A stretch of DNA of 64,000 bases from Planctomycetota bacterium (GTDB lineage: Bacteria; Planctomycetota; GCA-2746535), in assembly GCA_002746535.1 (NCBI GenBank), contig NVWA01000010.1, positions 62,001 through 126,000 on the forward strand. Direction: 5' to 3'. Made by a program: the position numbers and the translations under genes. The notes beneath the pieces were generated by a model, which was not told the origin of the DNA, made no database searches, and was given only the letters and a program-made list of their open reading frames with translations. Below are positions 17,511-27,500 of the stretch, in pieces (the stretch's first letter is position 1; each line of letters begins with the position of its first letter).

Positions 17511-20500
17511 TTATTTATTTTTTAGAGAACTAAGTTTTTCTTTAATAATATTTGAATACAACTTTTTATCAATTAAGACTTTGCTGTCAATTTGAAATAT
17601 TTCTTTTTTTCTGGCACCTGGTAACTTAAGAATAATATTTATATTGTTTGGATCAAATGGCGCAATGTTGGAGTAGGAAGATTTGAAAGCTTTTGAAATA
17701 ACTTCATTTAGGGTTGAGCCTTTGAACAGTAAAGGCCGACCAGCGGGTAAGATATTTAAGACAAACTCTTTTGTGCTTAGTTTGTTTACCCAGCAGCAAG
17801 CAGGACCATTTGGTGTGCTGATGATATAAGACAACCTGTTTTGTCCTCGCGTAATTTGAGTATATATATCAGCGAGTTCTAGTTCATCTCCCAAAATTCG
17901 ACCTAAAAGTTGACGATCTAAAGTTTGGTCTGAGCCTTGATCTTTTGTCATTGAGGCTTTTAATATTTTTTTTACATCGGAGGTGTTTTTATAAGCAGGA
18001 AGATTCTCATCTAAATAATAATATTCATAAAACAAGTAGAGCTCTCTAGGATGATATAGAACTTGTGCCGCTTGAGCATACCACTTTAGTTTTTGTTTAA
18101 TCTTTTTTTCTTTATTAATTTCATTTACAAAATTTGGATATTTAAGTTCTCCTCTTCGGGTGAAGATTGATGTTACGTCACCCCTAGCGTTAAGCTTCAA
18201 GCAAAAAGGCTTTAGGTCAAGATTATAGCTTTTATTTTTTATTAAGGTGGATGTGTAGCCAGATTTTAATGCTTTATTCCAAGTAGTATTATCACTAATA
18301 AGTTTTTTATTCTTTACGTCATAGGTTGCTATGACGCCAATCGCGGGGTGCATGGTTTGAAGCTGATATGGTTTTTTCTGAATTAATTCATTTTCAATTT
18401 TACCCTCATAAATGGAGGCAAATGAAAGTGGGTTTGGAATGGCATGCCCATCATCTATATCATTACTGAAATATTCCCTGGAAAATATTGAAGTTGTGTT
18501 AGTGCTTGTATCAAAAATTTTTAATTTCAAATCATTAAAAAACTTAACGGTTGCATTATAAGTAGATCCGTCTTCTGCTTGATATGGCAAACGAGCAGTT
18601 GTTATATTTCGATTCTTCTCAATGAATAAATTTATTTTACGTATGCTATCGGTGATTTCTTTAGGTGTAGGAGAGAATAATTTTTCAACATACCCACTTA
18701 GGAGAATGTGGCGTTCTAATTTACCTCTTTTTAAAAAAGAATTTTTGTGCATTGTCGGTGAAATCAGGTTTGATACTGATTTCCACATAGGATTTGTATG
18801 TTTGATTAGGTTTATCTTATTTTTTAAATCAGAGAAATTTTTGATAAGAGTGTTTGCATTAATTTTTTTAACTTTTTCGAGGCGGTATTTTGATAGAGCA
18901 CCTTTATAACGCTTTCCGTATACTAAAATATCTTTGTCTTGAAGCAACAGAACTGGGCCTTGTAGTTGCTTTAATAGTTTTGTTGGGTATTGAAAGTTTT
19001 GATTGTTGAGTGAGCTTAGCTGTTTAGCCGTTATGTCTGACATTGAATTTTTAATGGTATGGAAGTGTAAAATGACGAATTGAGGAAACCTATTCACTAA
19101 AGTAGTTTGATACCTAATATGAAAGTCATCCTTAATTAAAAAATAACCTTCAAGGGTAATCATTGGACGAAAAGAAAACGAATAATTTTCTGAAGAAAAA
19201 GTCACCTTTTTAGGAAAAGATTTTAATAGCACGGTCCCGTCGATATTTTTTAAGGCTTCTTCTATTTTTTTTACTGTTTTTTTGAATTCAAAAATAATTT
19301 GTTTCTTCAATTTTCTAGCTTCAGGTGTTTGATTTATGGCTACTTTCAAGGTGGATAGCTTTGAAAGAACCTTTTTTTTCAACGCATTAATTTTATTTTT
19401 AAGTGGTATGTCTGTTTTATCAAGTCTACTAATAATGGAGTCTGCAAGTCTGTTTGCTTCTATTAAATTTTCAACAGAATCATGTGATGTGCCCATGGTG
19501 TCGGTCAAATCTTCTACATGTGCAATATCTGCAATAACTTTCTTTCGATGATCATAAAATAACTTAGAAGTAAGTATGGTTGAATTTAATGGTTGTATTT
19601 CAGTGTGACCTAATAGCTTCCAGGACTTATAGGTCAAGGAGTTGTAATCGATGGCGGACTGCAGTTTTCCGTCGTTATATAATTTCATTGATTTAGCTAA
19701 TTGCGCTTGAAAGTTTTTTTCTATTAATAATTTTTCCTTTGCTAATAATTTTAGTTTTTTATCTAATAAGTATTTATAAATGGCGTCCTCTTCTTTGAAA
19801 GTAGATAATTCTTTATCAATTTTTTGATGATAGCGGTGAAGAGCATAAACTTTTGTGGAATTTTGAAGTAATGGTTTTACTTCTTTTTCATATTTTGCCC
19901 AAGCTGTTTGCATTTTTTTATAATGATCTATTCTTGTGTCAATATCAACAATCTGGCTATCTTTAAAGAATATAACCTTGCTTGTTTGATATCTTTTTGC
20001 CTCTTCAACCCGGTTGACAGCTTTTTGGAATTCCATTTTTAGAATATTAGATTGAGCCTGCTGTAGACTCCTTTGAATGCCATCATTATTTTGTTTGTCC
20101 AAAATAAAAATAATTCCAAATAATAGGGCGATTAAAATAATGACCAAAAAAAGGATAAGCTTGAAAGGTTTTTTTGACGGTATATTATTAAGATAATTCT
20201 GCTCATTAATTAATTGACTTAGTATTTCATTTTCATCTTGTAGTGACATTAAAATGGTGCTGCTGCCGGTCGCAAGTTTTGAGTTTACGGTTGGTCTTCT
20301 TTTTAATTTTGATTGTGATGACTTTGATTTTAGCGAGCTCTTTTTTCGTAGAGGTCGATTGTCCTTAGGTTTTTTTACGGGACTTTCTTCTGTAATTTCC
20401 ATAGGTTTAATATCAGGAACGGTATTGGAGAGATCAGAGGTTTCTCCTTTAGGTTTTGCTAGGTGATATTTTTTACATTTTGGACAATGAAATTTTTCAC

Positions 20501-20702
20501 CGTAATAAGAGTTTTTTATCCGAAATGCAATTTTGGTAACTTTGCAATAGAATGTAAAATGCCCGTCTTTGGTTTTTTCAGGATCTAAACCGGGGATCCT
20601 GTGTACTTTATCACAGTGCATACATTTGAAAGTTTTACCAGCATATTTATTCTCATAAATACATTGAAGAGAAGATTCAGGGCATAAAAAAACGATTGGC
20701 AT
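17511..20702 (-). CDS. Zinc-ribbon / single-TM giant protein, copy A
   Basis: A 1063-residue protein. The N-terminus has two zinc-ribbon-like units, about residues 7-30 (C7, C14, C27, C30) and 53-76 (C53, C73, C76; the fourth ligand is missing). Both contain a (Y)(A/Y)G(K/E)..(K/H)C..C core. A Lys/Ser-rich linker follows, then one membrane segment at about 180-201, then a long helical, coiled-coil-prone region (about 205-460) and a mixed tail ending in KLYSNIIKEKLSSLKNK. With the ribbon inside, the tail would face the periplasm. No catalytic motif was recognised. No Shine-Dalgarno site precedes the ATG. The 978-residue exported gene follows 19 nt later. A divergent kinase with its own zinc ribbon lies beyond copy B. 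Confidence 0.75.
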   Translation of the reverse strand: MPIVFLCPESSLQCIYENKYAGKTFKCMHCDKVHRIPGLDPEKTKDGHFTFYCKVTKIAFRIKNSYYGEKFHCPKCKKYHLAKPKGETSDLSNTVPDIKPMEITEESPVKKPKDNRPLRKKSSLKSKSSQSKLKRRPTVNSKLATGSSTILMSLQDENEILSQLINEQNYLNNIPSKKPFKLILFLVIILIALLFGIIFILDKQNNDGIQRSLQQAQSNILKMEFQKAVNRVEEAKRYQTSKVIFFKDSQIVDIDTRIDHYKKMQTAWAKYEKEVKPLLQNSTKVYALHRYHQKIDKELSTFKEEDAIYKYLLDKKLKLLAKEKLLIEKNFQAQLAKSMKLYNDGKLQSAIDYNSLTYKSWKLLGHTEIQPLNSTILTSKLFYDHRKKVIADIAHVEDLTDTMGTSHDSVENLIEANRLADSIISRLDKTDIPLKNKINALKKKVLSKLSTLKVAINQTPEARKLKKQIIFEFKKTVKKIEEALKNIDGTVLLKSFPKKVTFSSENYSFSFRPMITLEGYFLIKDDFHIRYQTTLVNRFPQFVILHFHTIKNSMSDITAKQLSSLNNQNFQYPTKLLKQLQGPVLLLQDKDILVYGKRYKGALSKYRLEKVKKINANTLIKNFSDLKNKINLIKHTNPMWKSVSNLISPTMHKNSFLKRGKLERHILLSGYVEKLFSPTPKEITDSIRKINLFIEKNRNITTARLPYQAEDGSTYNATVKFFNDLKLKIFDTSTNTTSIFSREYFSNDIDDGHAIPNPLSFASIYEGKIENELIQKKPYQLQTMHPAIGVIATYDVKNKKLISDNTTWNKALKSGYTSTLIKNKSYNLDLKPFCLKLNARGDVTSIFTRRGELKYPNFVNEINKEKKIKQKLKWYAQAAQVLYHPRELYLFYEYYYLDENLPAYKNTSDVKKILKASMTKDQGSDQTLDRQLLGRILGDELELADIYTQITRGQNRLSYIISTPNGPACCWVNKLSTKEFVLNILPAGRPLLFKGSTLNEVISKAFKSSYSNIAPFDPNNINIILKLPGARKKEIFQIDSKVLIDKKLYSNIIKEKLSSLKNK

Positions 20703-21002
20703 AGATTCGAAAAAATTTCAGTTTTAATTAAAAAAGGTACATAAATAATATACCCCATAAAGACGTAATATTGGTTAGTTTATCTGTTTTTCTTTAAATG
20801 CAAACTGCGCTATAGTTTTCTTTTTGGAAAGAATAGGGTGACGACATCTGTTTTGGGCCATTATGAATATTAGCTCATAAAAGGGTTGTGAACTTACAAG
20901 TAATAGCATCTTTAATTTAAAGAGATTGAAGGTAGAAAAAAGCCTAAATATTTAAAACCAGGTTGTTTAAATTGATTGGTGATATTGTTTTAAGAGCAAA
21001 GT
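20703..21002. other. Orphan copy of the zinc-ribbon/kinase intergenic region
   Basis: This 300-nt stretch has no gene. It matches the 24,301-24,571 region that separates copy B from the kinase. Shared blocks are the AT-rich segment with TATATTATTTATGTACC (minus strand) just upstream of the zinc-ribbon start, a GCAAAC.G..CTATAG block, and a GG.TTGTTT.AATTGA block at about 20,961. It probably still drives copy A. The kinase-side promoter, if present, would now fire into the pseudogene. Confidence 0.7.
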
Positions 21003-21125
21003 TTAATATTTGAGGAATTTATTTAAAAGTTTTACAGTTTCGAATGAAATTGCTAAAAAGGGATTGTCTTCATTTGAGTTAGCATTTAGAAAAATGCCAA
21101 ATAATAATAGACGCTTAATTTTTAT
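21003..21125 (-). pseudogene. 5' remnant of the 978-residue exported gene
   Basis: On the minus strand this 41-codon frame reads I-KIK-(R/L-rich)-GIFLNANSNEDNPFLAIS-FETVKLLNKFLKY-stop. It is a close match to the start of the gene at 17,491 (MKIK... FLNANSNEDKPFLAISVNIAKLLK). The start codon has become ATA, four codons of the signal peptide are missing, and the frame ends in TAA at the duplication junction. The 19-nt spacer seen in copy A has shrunk to 1 nt after the copy B stop. It is clearly a leftover of the tandem duplication. It is unlikely to be translated as a protein. Confidence 0.85.
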
Positions 21126-21126
21126 T

Positions 21127-24100
21127 TCATTTTTGTTTTAGAGAACTACGTTTTTCTTTAAAAATATTTGAATACAACTTTTTATCAATTAAGATTTTGC
21201 TATCTACACGAAAGTAGTGATCACCAGGTATTTCTTTGAATGACATTATGATATTTATTTCATTTGGGTTAAAAGGTATTATGCCGGATGACAAGGGCTT
21301 GAATGCTTTTTCATATACTTCTTTTAAAGTTTGGCCTTTATACTGTAACGGTCTTTCAGTACTTAAAATATTTAAAACGAATTCATTTTGATTCACAATC
21401 TTTACCCAGCAACAAACAGGTCCCTTAGGGGTGCTGACAATATGGGAGAGTCTGTTTTGTTTTCGAGTAATTTCAGTAAGCAGTTTTGCTAAATCTAAAT
21501 CATTACCCAGAAATCGGCCGATTAGTTGATTTTTCATAAACTGTTCTAAACTCTGGTCTTTTATTCTAGATGCGCTTAATACTTTAGAAAAATAGGAGAG
21601 TTTTTTTAATTTTGGGTCATTGTCGTTTAGAAAATAAAATTTAATTAATAAAAATAATTCTCTAGGGTGTTGTAGTGCTTTTGCAGCAGAATTCATCCAC
21701 TTTACACGGTCAGTTTTTAAATCAATATTTTTTGGTGCCATTAATTCTCCACCTTTAGTGAAAAGTGAATTGACGATACCTTCTGAATCTATAGATAGGC
21801 AGTAAGGCTTCAAGTTTGTATTTATTGCTTTATTGCTTTTATGTTTATTTGTATATCCGGCCTTCATGGCTTTGTTCCATTGAATAAGATCACTAGTAAA
21901 GGTTTTTGTCTTTATATTATAAGAGGCCATTTCACCTAAAACAGGATGTGATGTGACATAATGTGTTGGTTGACTTTTGGGTCTGAAGTTTTTTACTTTT
22001 TCTTTAAATAGGGACACAAAGGTAGGTTCTATTTCAAAACTATGTTTATTGTAAGCTTGAGTTATGAGGAGTTTTGAAAATATTTTTGTCTCGTTTTTAT
22101 CGGAATTAAAATATGATAATTTGGCTGTTTCGAAATACCGAATAGCAAGTCTATATGTTGAGTTGTCATCTGCTGAATAGAACTCATCTTCAATATATTC
22201 ATGATCAAGTTTTTGATGATAGGCCTTAATATCTTTTATGGCTTCTTTTATTTTATTTGGCGAATTTGCGAATATTTTTCTAAAGTATTCACCAAAAAAA
22301 ATATGTCTAGCGATTAACCCACCGAATGAAGCGGACTTATTAAATTGAGTATTGAGAGATAATTTGGCAAAAGATTGCCATAAGCTATTTCCCTTTTTCA
22401 TTTTTAACATATTTCTGCTCAGTGTTTGAACCAGACTTAAAAGTTTATCTGTTTTGGTTGAATTATTTTGAAGTGGGCTTTTTCGCGGCTTTTTAATGAA
22501 AACCTTATTATCATAGAAGAGATAGGAGTTTTTTTTACTTGCTAGCGCAAATGGACCTTGAGGCAAAGCTAATTCATTCGATGTGTATCTCAGGGCTTGG
22601 ATGTTATTGCTTTTCAACTTTTTCATTGAATCTTCTGTTTTTAAATTTTTTATGGTGCGGAAATGTAATATTGCTATTTGCGGAAGAACATTAATGATCG
22701 CATTGTCGTACATTAACACGAAATCATCTTTAGCTAAAACATATCCTGACCCTGAATTTAAAGTATAAAGAGCAAAGGAGAAATTTTTAGATGAGAAGTC
22801 AGCTTTCTTCGCATAAACTTTTGTTAATACTGTTCCATCCAGTTCTTCTAAAGCTGTTTTAAGTTGGTCAACGGCGTGAGGAAATACTTTTAGAACTTTT
22901 TCATTTAATTTTTTTGTCTCAGGCGATAGACTAATTTTTAATTTTATATTTGAAAGCTTCGATAAAATTATTTTTTTAATTTTATCAATTTTATTTCGCA
23001 GTGGCGTATCTGTTTTATCTAATCTTAGAATGATAGCGTCCGCTAGTCTTTTGGCGTCGTTTAAGCTATCAATTGAGTCTTTTAATGTGCCCATCGTATC
23101 AGTTAAATCTTCGACAGCAGCAATATCTGCAATTATTTTTTTACGATGATCATAAAATATTTTAGAAGCGAGTATGGTTGAATTTAATGGTTGAATTTCA
23201 TTGTGATCTAATAGTTTCCACGATTTATAGGTCAAGGAATTATAATCGATGGCGGACTGCAGTTTTCCGTCGTTGTATAATTTTTTCGATTTAGCTAGTT
23301 GTTCTTGAAAGCTCTTTTCTATTAATAATTTTTCCTTTGCTAATAATTTTAATTTTTTATCTAACAAGTATTTATAGATGGGCTCCTCTTCTTTGTAAGA
23401 GGATAATTCTTTATCAATTTTTTGGTGGTAGCGGTGAAGAGCATAAATTTTTGTGGAATTTTGAAGTAATGGTTTTACTTCTTTTTCATATTTTGCCCAA
23501 GCTGTTTGCATTCTTTTATAATGATCTATTCTTGTGTCAATATCAACAATCTGACTATCTTTAAAGAATATAACTTTGCTTGTCTGATATCTTTTTGCCT
23601 CTTCAGCTCGATTGACGGCTTTTTGAAATTCCATTTTTAGAATATTAGATTGAGCTTGCTGTAGACTCCTTTGAATGCCATCATGATTTTGTTTGTCCAA
23701 AATAAAAATGATTCCAAATAATAGGGCTATTAAAATAATGACCAAAAAAAGGATAAGCTTGATAGGTTTTTTGGACTGTTTGCTATTAAGATAATTCTGT
23801 TCGTTAATTATTTGACTCAGTATTTCATTTTCATCTTGTAATGACATTAAAATAGTGCTGCTGCCAGTTGAAAGCTTTGAGTTTATGGATGTTCTCTTTT
23901 TTATTCTGGATTGTGATGATTTGGATTTAAGCGAGCCCTTTTTTCGTAGATGTCGATCGTTCTTAAGTTTTTTTACAGGTGCTTCTTCTGTTATTTCCAT
24001 TGGTTTAATATCAGGAACGGTGTTGGAGAGATCAGAGGTTTCTCCTTTTGGTTTTGCTAGGTGATATTTTTTACATTTTGGGCAATGAAATTTTTCACCG

Positions 24101-24300
24101 TAATAAGAGTTTTTTATCTGAAATTCAATTTTGGTGACTTTGCAATAGAACGTAAAATGCCCGTCTTTGGTTTTTTCAAGATCTAAACCAGGGATCCTGT
24201 GTACGTTATCACAGTGCATACATTTGAAAGTTTTGCCGGCATATTTATTTTCATAAATACATTGAAGAGATGATTCAGGGCATAAAAAAACGATTGGCAT
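21127..24300 (-). CDS. Zinc-ribbon / single-TM giant protein, copy B
   Basis: A 1057-residue paralogue of the gene at 17,511-20,702 with the same parts: two ribbon-like units (Cys at 7, 14, 27, 30 and 53, 73, 76), a basic linker, one membrane segment (about 180-201), a long coiled-coil region and a mixed tail. The first about 430 residues are nearly identical to copy A by eye. The remainder is much more diverged, with conserved islands such as the NRLSH/YI.STP.GP.CCWV stretch near residue 960 and KLYSNI.KE at the end. The upstream DNA is also duplicated. The divergent kinase starts 271 nt away. No enzymatic motif is seen; a membrane sensor or scaffold is my guess. Confidence 0.75.
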   Translation of the reverse strand: MPIVFLCPESSLQCIYENKYAGKTFKCMHCDNVHRIPGLDLEKTKDGHFTFYCKVTKIEFQIKNSYYGEKFHCPKCKKYHLAKPKGETSDLSNTVPDIKPMEITEEAPVKKLKNDRHLRKKGSLKSKSSQSRIKKRTSINSKLSTGSSTILMSLQDENEILSQIINEQNYLNSKQSKKPIKLILFLVIILIALLFGIIFILDKQNHDGIQRSLQQAQSNILKMEFQKAVNRAEEAKRYQTSKVIFFKDSQIVDIDTRIDHYKRMQTAWAKYEKEVKPLLQNSTKIYALHRYHQKIDKELSSYKEEEPIYKYLLDKKLKLLAKEKLLIEKSFQEQLAKSKKLYNDGKLQSAIDYNSLTYKSWKLLDHNEIQPLNSTILASKIFYDHRKKIIADIAAVEDLTDTMGTLKDSIDSLNDAKRLADAIILRLDKTDTPLRNKIDKIKKIILSKLSNIKLKISLSPETKKLNEKVLKVFPHAVDQLKTALEELDGTVLTKVYAKKADFSSKNFSFALYTLNSGSGYVLAKDDFVLMYDNAIINVLPQIAILHFRTIKNLKTEDSMKKLKSNNIQALRYTSNELALPQGPFALASKKNSYLFYDNKVFIKKPRKSPLQNNSTKTDKLLSLVQTLSRNMLKMKKGNSLWQSFAKLSLNTQFNKSASFGGLIARHIFFGEYFRKIFANSPNKIKEAIKDIKAYHQKLDHEYIEDEFYSADDNSTYRLAIRYFETAKLSYFNSDKNETKIFSKLLITQAYNKHSFEIEPTFVSLFKEKVKNFRPKSQPTHYVTSHPVLGEMASYNIKTKTFTSDLIQWNKAMKAGYTNKHKSNKAINTNLKPYCLSIDSEGIVNSLFTKGGELMAPKNIDLKTDRVKWMNSAAKALQHPRELFLLIKFYFLNDNDPKLKKLSYFSKVLSASRIKDQSLEQFMKNQLIGRFLGNDLDLAKLLTEITRKQNRLSHIVSTPKGPVCCWVKIVNQNEFVLNILSTERPLQYKGQTLKEVYEKAFKPLSSGIIPFNPNEINIIMSFKEIPGDHYFRVDSKILIDKKLYSNIFKEKRSSLKQK

Positions 24301-24571
24301 AGATTCGAAAATATTTCAGTTTTAATTAAAAAAGGTACATAAATAATATACCCTATAAAGGCATAATATTGAATAATTTACCCATTTATCTTTGAATGCA
24401 AACGGGACTATAGTTTTCTTTTTGGAAATAACCGACAGACGCCTTATAATAAGGGTTAAAATGAATATTAGCGATTAAAATAGCAGTGAACTTGCAAGTA
24501 ATAGCCTCTTTAATTTAAAGAGTTTTTCTTATTGTACAATATCGGATTGTTTGAATTGAGATTATAAATAA

Positions 24572-27500
24572 ATGAATCATTTTAAGAGTATTAAGTTAAT
24601 TTGTGATATTGCTTTAATTAATCATGAATTAAATAAAGAATGGTTTCAGAAATCTGAGCTGGATGAATGGTCTACACCCCTTGATTGTTCTGTTACACTT
24701 TTAGAAGAGTTTAATTTATCGAGCTTGCAGATAAGAACACTTTTGCTTGATCATCTAGTTGAAGTTTTTAAACAAAACCAGGTATTTTTAGGCCAATTTT
24801 TTATAGAGCAAAAATTAATTAGTCATAGTCTTTTGGGAAAAGCCCTCGAGCACCCAAATGATTCCAGATTGTTATTATCAGATTTATTAAAAAAAACAGG
24901 TGTGTTTTCTCCCGAAAGAATTAAGGCGTTAAATAAAATACAATTATTACTTTTGCATGATCTTCAAATCAATAATCAATTTGATGTTACATGCCCAGGA
25001 TGCAACAAGTTATTTTTAATTAAAGAGTTAAACAATAGTGCCGAGTGGAAATGTGATGGTTGTTTTTTTAAATTTAACATTTCGGGCCTGCTGGCTGATC
25101 TGCCAAATGACATTATTCAAAAAGTAATTCAAGATAAAAAAGTGACTCAGTTAATTGCTCTTAGTAATAAGGAGACCTTATCAGATAAATCAAAAAATGA
25201 AATTAGTGAAGATGACGCAACCGTTGATGTAAGCTTTTTTAGTAGCAATGAACTTGTAGAAGAAATTTCTAAAACGGGTAGACCCAGCCAATCATCTGTC
25301 CCACAGTCATTAAGAAGCTTTTTAATTCAAAATAATCTTACACCGAATGCTGATTTAGTTTCTGACGACAGTTTAAATGAGATCTCAGGTGATTTTTCTC
25401 GTTATGCTGTTGGTCGAGAGATTGGTCGTGGTGGCATGGGATCCATCTTAAAAACGAAGGACCTAGATACAAGAAGAAATATCGTGACTAAAGTGATGCA
25501 CCAAAAGACTTCCAAGAAAGGTATACTCAGATTTATTGAAGAAGCGCAGGTTACCGCACAATTAGAGCATCCAAACATTGTGCCTGTTTATGATTTAGGT
25601 GTGAATGCTGAAGGCAATGTCTTTTATACTATGAAGCATGTTAAAGGCCGCAGTCTGCAAGACATCCTTAATAAATTGCTTGTAGATCAAAAAGAAACAA
25701 GGGAGAAGTTCCCGCCCAATAAATTAATAGATGTATTGTTGAGTGTGTGCAATGCCGTTAGCTATGCACATAGTCAGCATGTGATACATCGTGATTTAAA
25801 ACCAGAAAACATAATGGTAGGTGAATATGGTGAAGTCTTATTAATGGATTTTGGACTAGCAAAAATATTATCCCATAAGCAAGACCGTAACCCAGTAGAA
25901 GAAAATCGCTCTGTTGACATTGTTACCAGTGATCGCAGTGAACAAGAGGATATGGCTACACTTGAAGGAGATATTACCGGTACGCCAAGATATATGGCCC
26001 CAGAGCAGGCGCGAGGCGACACAAGTGAATTAGATGAACATACAGACCTTTATGCCTTAGGTGGGATTCTGCATGCTTGTTTTTCTTTTGAACCTCCTGT
26101 CGGCGGTTCGAAACTTAATGAGATCATTAAGAATGTTCAAGAAGGCATAAGATTACCATTGCCGGATTCTGCTCCATCAGAAATTAAGGCTATTGTTGCT
26201 AAAGCGATGCAGTTGAAGAAAAAAGATCGGTATGCTTCGGTAAATGACTTTGCAAATGACTTAGAGCTTTTTCAAAATGGCTTTCAAGTTTCTGTTAAAG
26301 TCGACAACCCAATTGTTGTGTTGTTGAAATTAATTAAAAGAAACAAATCCATTTTTACTACGATAGTAATTGGTCTTTGTCTTTTATCCTTTTTTGGTTT
26401 CTTTTCAATAAGGAAGATTATTGATGAAAAAAATGAAGCTGAAAAAAACTTAAATTTATTTAAAGAAGAACAAAATATTGTTAGTGGTATGAAAAACGAA
26501 AGGATTAAGCCTTGGAAAACATTTTATAAATCCACCTTCAAGAAAGAGCTTAAAGAGCATAAAATAAAAGGTAGGCCTGAAGATTTCGGTTACGGTCCAT
26601 GGGCTTTACACAGGGTGATATCAAAAGTAGATCAATCAAAAGATCTAGATGAAGTGAAACGCAAATGGAATTCTAAGGTACTAATCAAAGACAACCGATT
26701 ACATTTTTCATCAGAAGGGGATGGTTATTGTTATTTAAATAAACCCGTGACAGGAAACTTGCGATTAAAGACGGGTGTAGAAATTATTGAAGGTTATTGG
26801 CCTGAAGCCACCTTTTTTATCTGTGGTAGCAAAGAAAAACAAGAGCTCGATGGTTATTCCATGATAATAGGTAGGGCATTGAAGTTTCAGCGCAAAGGAA
26901 ACATGATTTTGACATTTCCACTCAAGAAGATGGTAAAGCCAGGGCGAAAAGTAAAAATACTTTTTGAGAAAATCGATAATGTACTGAAGGGCTATATTGA
27001 CGATTTAACTACCCCAATCTTTACGTGGGAAGATCCTGAGCCACTTTATGGCAAGAAACATGAAATTTGTGGAATGTATGTTTGGAGAGGTGAAATCGCT
27101 ATCGATTCTTTTGAAATTTCAAAAGAATTGTTGGCTAAAAGAAATACGCCCTTGGATTTTGTAAATAGTATTCAGGATAAAGGTCATTTTCAATATGCGA
27201 TAGATGAATATTATGAAATAATATTTTCTTCTTCTGATCAAGAGACAAAAGCTCAATCCTACTTTAACATTGGGATTACTCATAAGAAATCTAAAAAATC
27301 TAAATTAGCGCGGGAAATATTTAATCAATTTATTTTATTAGATAAAGTTGAAGTTAATGGCCAGGTAATAAATTTTAAGAAGTCAAAAAATCTTAAAGCA
27401 AAGGCATATATTTATAATCTTCTAATATCAATTGATAAAGAATTCGACGAATTAGATATTGAGCTAAAGAATTGGCCTAAAAAACTAAAACATGATTATG

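Larger units (their letters stand above)
17380..24571. repeat. Tandem segmental duplication of about 3.6 kb
   Basis: Copy A runs from about 17,380 to 21,000 and copy B from 21,003 to about 24,570, offset by about 3.6 kb. Each copy holds a zinc-ribbon/TM gene, the start of the 978-residue gene next to it, and the intergenic DNA upstream. Near-identical blocks include the 60 nt just upstream of both start codons (20,703 and 24,301 onward) and a GTGAACTT.CAAGTAATAGC block at about 20,888 and 24,486. Similarity continues to just before, and perhaps into, the start of the kinase gene at 24,572. The ancestral locus therefore probably had one zinc-ribbon gene between the exported gene and the kinase. 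Confidence 0.85.
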
